Source: Thiohalobacter sp.
Lineage (GTDB): Bacteria; Pseudomonadota; Gammaproteobacteria; DSM-19610
Assembly (NCBI GenBank): GCA_027080445.1
Contig: JALWRY010000203.1
Span: forward strand, 1 to 6,406
Direction of reading: 5' to 3'
Length of the DNA stretch: 6,406 nt
The position numbers and the translations under genes are program-made. Within the stretch, counting starts at the first letter, position 1. Every line of letters starts with the position of its first letter. Positions 5,255-6,406 of the stretch are shown here, piece after piece. The notes under the pieces are model-generated. The model made no database searches. It saw nothing but the letters and a program-made list of their open reading frames with translations, and was not told the DNA's origin.

Positions 5255-5304
5255 TGAAATCTAACTCCAGTCAGTATTACGGAAGGTACAGAGGTTTGAC
5301 AAAG

Positions 5305-6406
5305 ATGATGTGGAAATTAGTCGGTAAGCGCTTCAACAAGATGTTGGCCAGCCTGTTCATGGCGGTATTTTTGGGTTTCCCGCCGGTGTCGGCACTGGCA
5401 GCAGCTATCGACAACCTCCAGCCCGGTCATTGGTACCATGTGCCTAATTCAAAACTCGAGTCTGTTGCCCCGGCCGTCATTCCACCCGGCAGTGTGGGTG
5501 TGCGTGGCGTTATGGATGCCTGGAGTGGCGGCGCCTATGACTCGATCCGTGACCGCCTGATCGTATGGGGCGGTGGTCACAGCGACTACTCCGGAAACGA
5601 AATTTACGCGTTCGATATCAACACGGAAAAGTGGATACGCGTGACCAATCCGAGTGATCCCGTTCAGCCCAGTGTACTGTATTACCCGGATGGTTTGCCG
5701 ACATCCCGCCATACCTATGGAAGCCTGGTATTTGCATCAGGCGTTGACCGGTTTTTCTCCATGGGTACCGGTTCTGCCTATGGGCCGACCGGTTACACCA
5801 ACGGCAAGAACATCGACGCCTTTGATTTCAATTCAAACACCTGGTCGACCAACGTCGGGACTATCCCGGATTCCGGCAACAGCCTGTCGGTTATTTCCGC
5901 TTATGATCCGAGTACCGGCTATATCTGGACCAACAGCACACTGAACGGCGGACGCCTGGTAAAATATGACCCGGTCACCAGGACCGCTACAGCGCATGCC
6001 TACCATGCCATGGAATATTATGCGACGGCGGCCATTGATCCGACGCGTCATATCATGGTGTCGGTAGGCGGTTACGGCGGTAATCGACAGTTCCTGGTCT
6101 GGGACCTGAACAACCCGGACAATCCCCCGACATCTCCCGCTTCCAGCGGCGCAACTGCACTGGAAACCAGCCAGGCGCCCGGTTTTGTTTTTGACCCCGT
6201 CAGCAACAAATTCGTCGGCTGGGATGGCGGGACTTCGGTCTACGTACTCGACCCCGATACCTGGGTGTGGACACGCGTGGATGCGGCTCCCACCAATACG
6301 GTGACCCCGACGACGCCGGAACCTCGCGGGACGTACGGACGCTTCCGCTATATTCCGTCCAAAAATGCCTTCATCGTGGTGAATCGCACCAGTGATGATG
6401 TCTACT
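5305..6406 (+). CDS. Secreted Kelch/galactose-oxidase-like beta-propeller protein, 3'-partial
   Basis: 367 codons are visible and the frame is still open at the right edge. The product starts with a signal peptide: basic residues at 4-12, a hydrophobic core to about 28, and a likely cut SALA|A near residue 32. Six Kelch-like blade repeats follow, at about 74-113, 136-181, 195-230, 239-273, 291-327 and 343 onward. They show the pattern yDp...GG...vy.fd..t..W; the first is the best, with DAWSGGAYD and IVWGGGHSDYSGNEIYAFD (71-105). Family knowledge: such propellers bind glycans or proteins, and some are copper oxidases; catalytic residues cannot be judged here. ATGs at 5305 and 5308 and a TTG at 5296 share the frame; 5305 is chosen because AGAGG (5290-5294) lies ten bases upstream. 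The missing C-terminus might carry a PEP-CTERM tail. A sigma-54-like promoter precedes it. Confidence 0.85.
   Translation, partial: MMWKLVGKRFNKMLASLFMAVFLGFPPVSALAAAIDNLQPGHWYHVPNSKLESVAPAVIPPGSVGVRGVMDAWSGGAYDSIRDRLIVWGGGHSDYSGNEIYAFDINTEKWIRVTNPSDPVQPSVLYYPDGLPTSRHTYGSLVFASGVDRFFSMGTGSAYGPTGYTNGKNIDAFDFNSNTWSTNVGTIPDSGNSLSVISAYDPSTGYIWTNSTLNGGRLVKYDPVTRTATAHAYHAMEYYATAAIDPTRHIMVSVGGYGGNRQFLVWDLNNPDNPPTSPASSGATALETSQAPGFVFDPVSNKFVGWDGGTSVYVLDPDTWVWTRVDAAPTNTVTPTTPEPRGTYGRFRYIPSKNAFIVVNRTSDDVY

Larger units (their letters stand above)
4763..5304. other. 542-bp divergent regulatory region
   Basis: This region separates the leftward PEP-CTERM gene from the rightward propeller gene and has no credible coding sequence: a 61-codon frame from TTG at 4915 lacks a ribosome-binding site and family features. 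The left third (4763-4890) is the leader of the PEP-CTERM gene. The middle (4890-5040) has a cluster of TTGAC/GTCAA pentamers and two dyads. The stretch 5090-5190 is AT-rich and carries the IHF-like site and sigma-54-like promoter. The last part (5191-5304) is the predicted structured leader of the propeller gene. Confidence 0.7.

Noticed and set aside
5178..5304. GEMM-I cyclic-di-GMP riboswitch
   Set aside because: Only a short GTCTAAGGC...GCCGATAG block resembles it; the first helix with its GAAA loop and the conserved GCAAAC and GACGCAAAGC segments are missing.

Overview
The window looks like part of an exopolysaccharide and cell-surface locus from a Gram-negative bacterium, most likely a gammaproteobacterium or close relative. 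The clues are a PEP-CTERM (VPLPA-type) sorting tail, cleavable signal peptides on three genes, moderately GC-rich genes and Shine-Dalgarno starts including GTG. The genus cannot be named from this sequence. No exosortase, glycosyltransferase, RNA gene, CRISPR array, insertion sequence or phage gene is present; the core of the locus, if it exists, lies outside.

Layout, left to right: (1) a NodB-type polysaccharide deacetylase, 5'-truncated, + strand, 2-811. (2) Convergent with it after 6 bp, an asparagine-synthetase-like protein, - strand, 818-2638, whose glutaminase nucleophile Cys2 is Ser. (3) A 146-bp divergent promoter region, 2639-2784. (4) A secreted TPR protein (2785-3429) and a GNAT-like acyltransferase (3473-4180), both + strand with GTG starts and probably one operon. 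(5) Convergent after 3 bp, a secreted PEP-CTERM/VPLPA protein, - strand, 4184-4762. (6) A 542-bp divergent intergenic region, 4763-5304. (7) A secreted Kelch/galactose-oxidase-like beta-propeller protein, + strand, 5305 to beyond the right edge.

The most informative non-coding signal is in region 6. A GG-N10-GC element (TGGCAT-N5-CTGCA) fits a sigma-54 promoter about 127 nt upstream of the propeller gene. A full IHF-consensus match is centred near -52 relative to it, and a cluster of six TTGAC/GTCAA pentamers lies 170-285 bp upstream, where an enhancer-binding activator would sit. PEP-CTERM genes in some proteobacteria are controlled by RpoN with the PrsK/PrsR two-component system, so the architecture fits. 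A perfect 9-bp inverted repeat overlaps the -24 element, and the predicted leader can fold into nested hairpins.

As a working model (inference), the deacetylase, the amidotransferase/ligase-like protein and the GNAT enzyme modify a surface polysaccharide or a precursor. The TPR, PEP-CTERM and propeller proteins would be exported partners of that matrix. The window shows co-location only, not mechanism.
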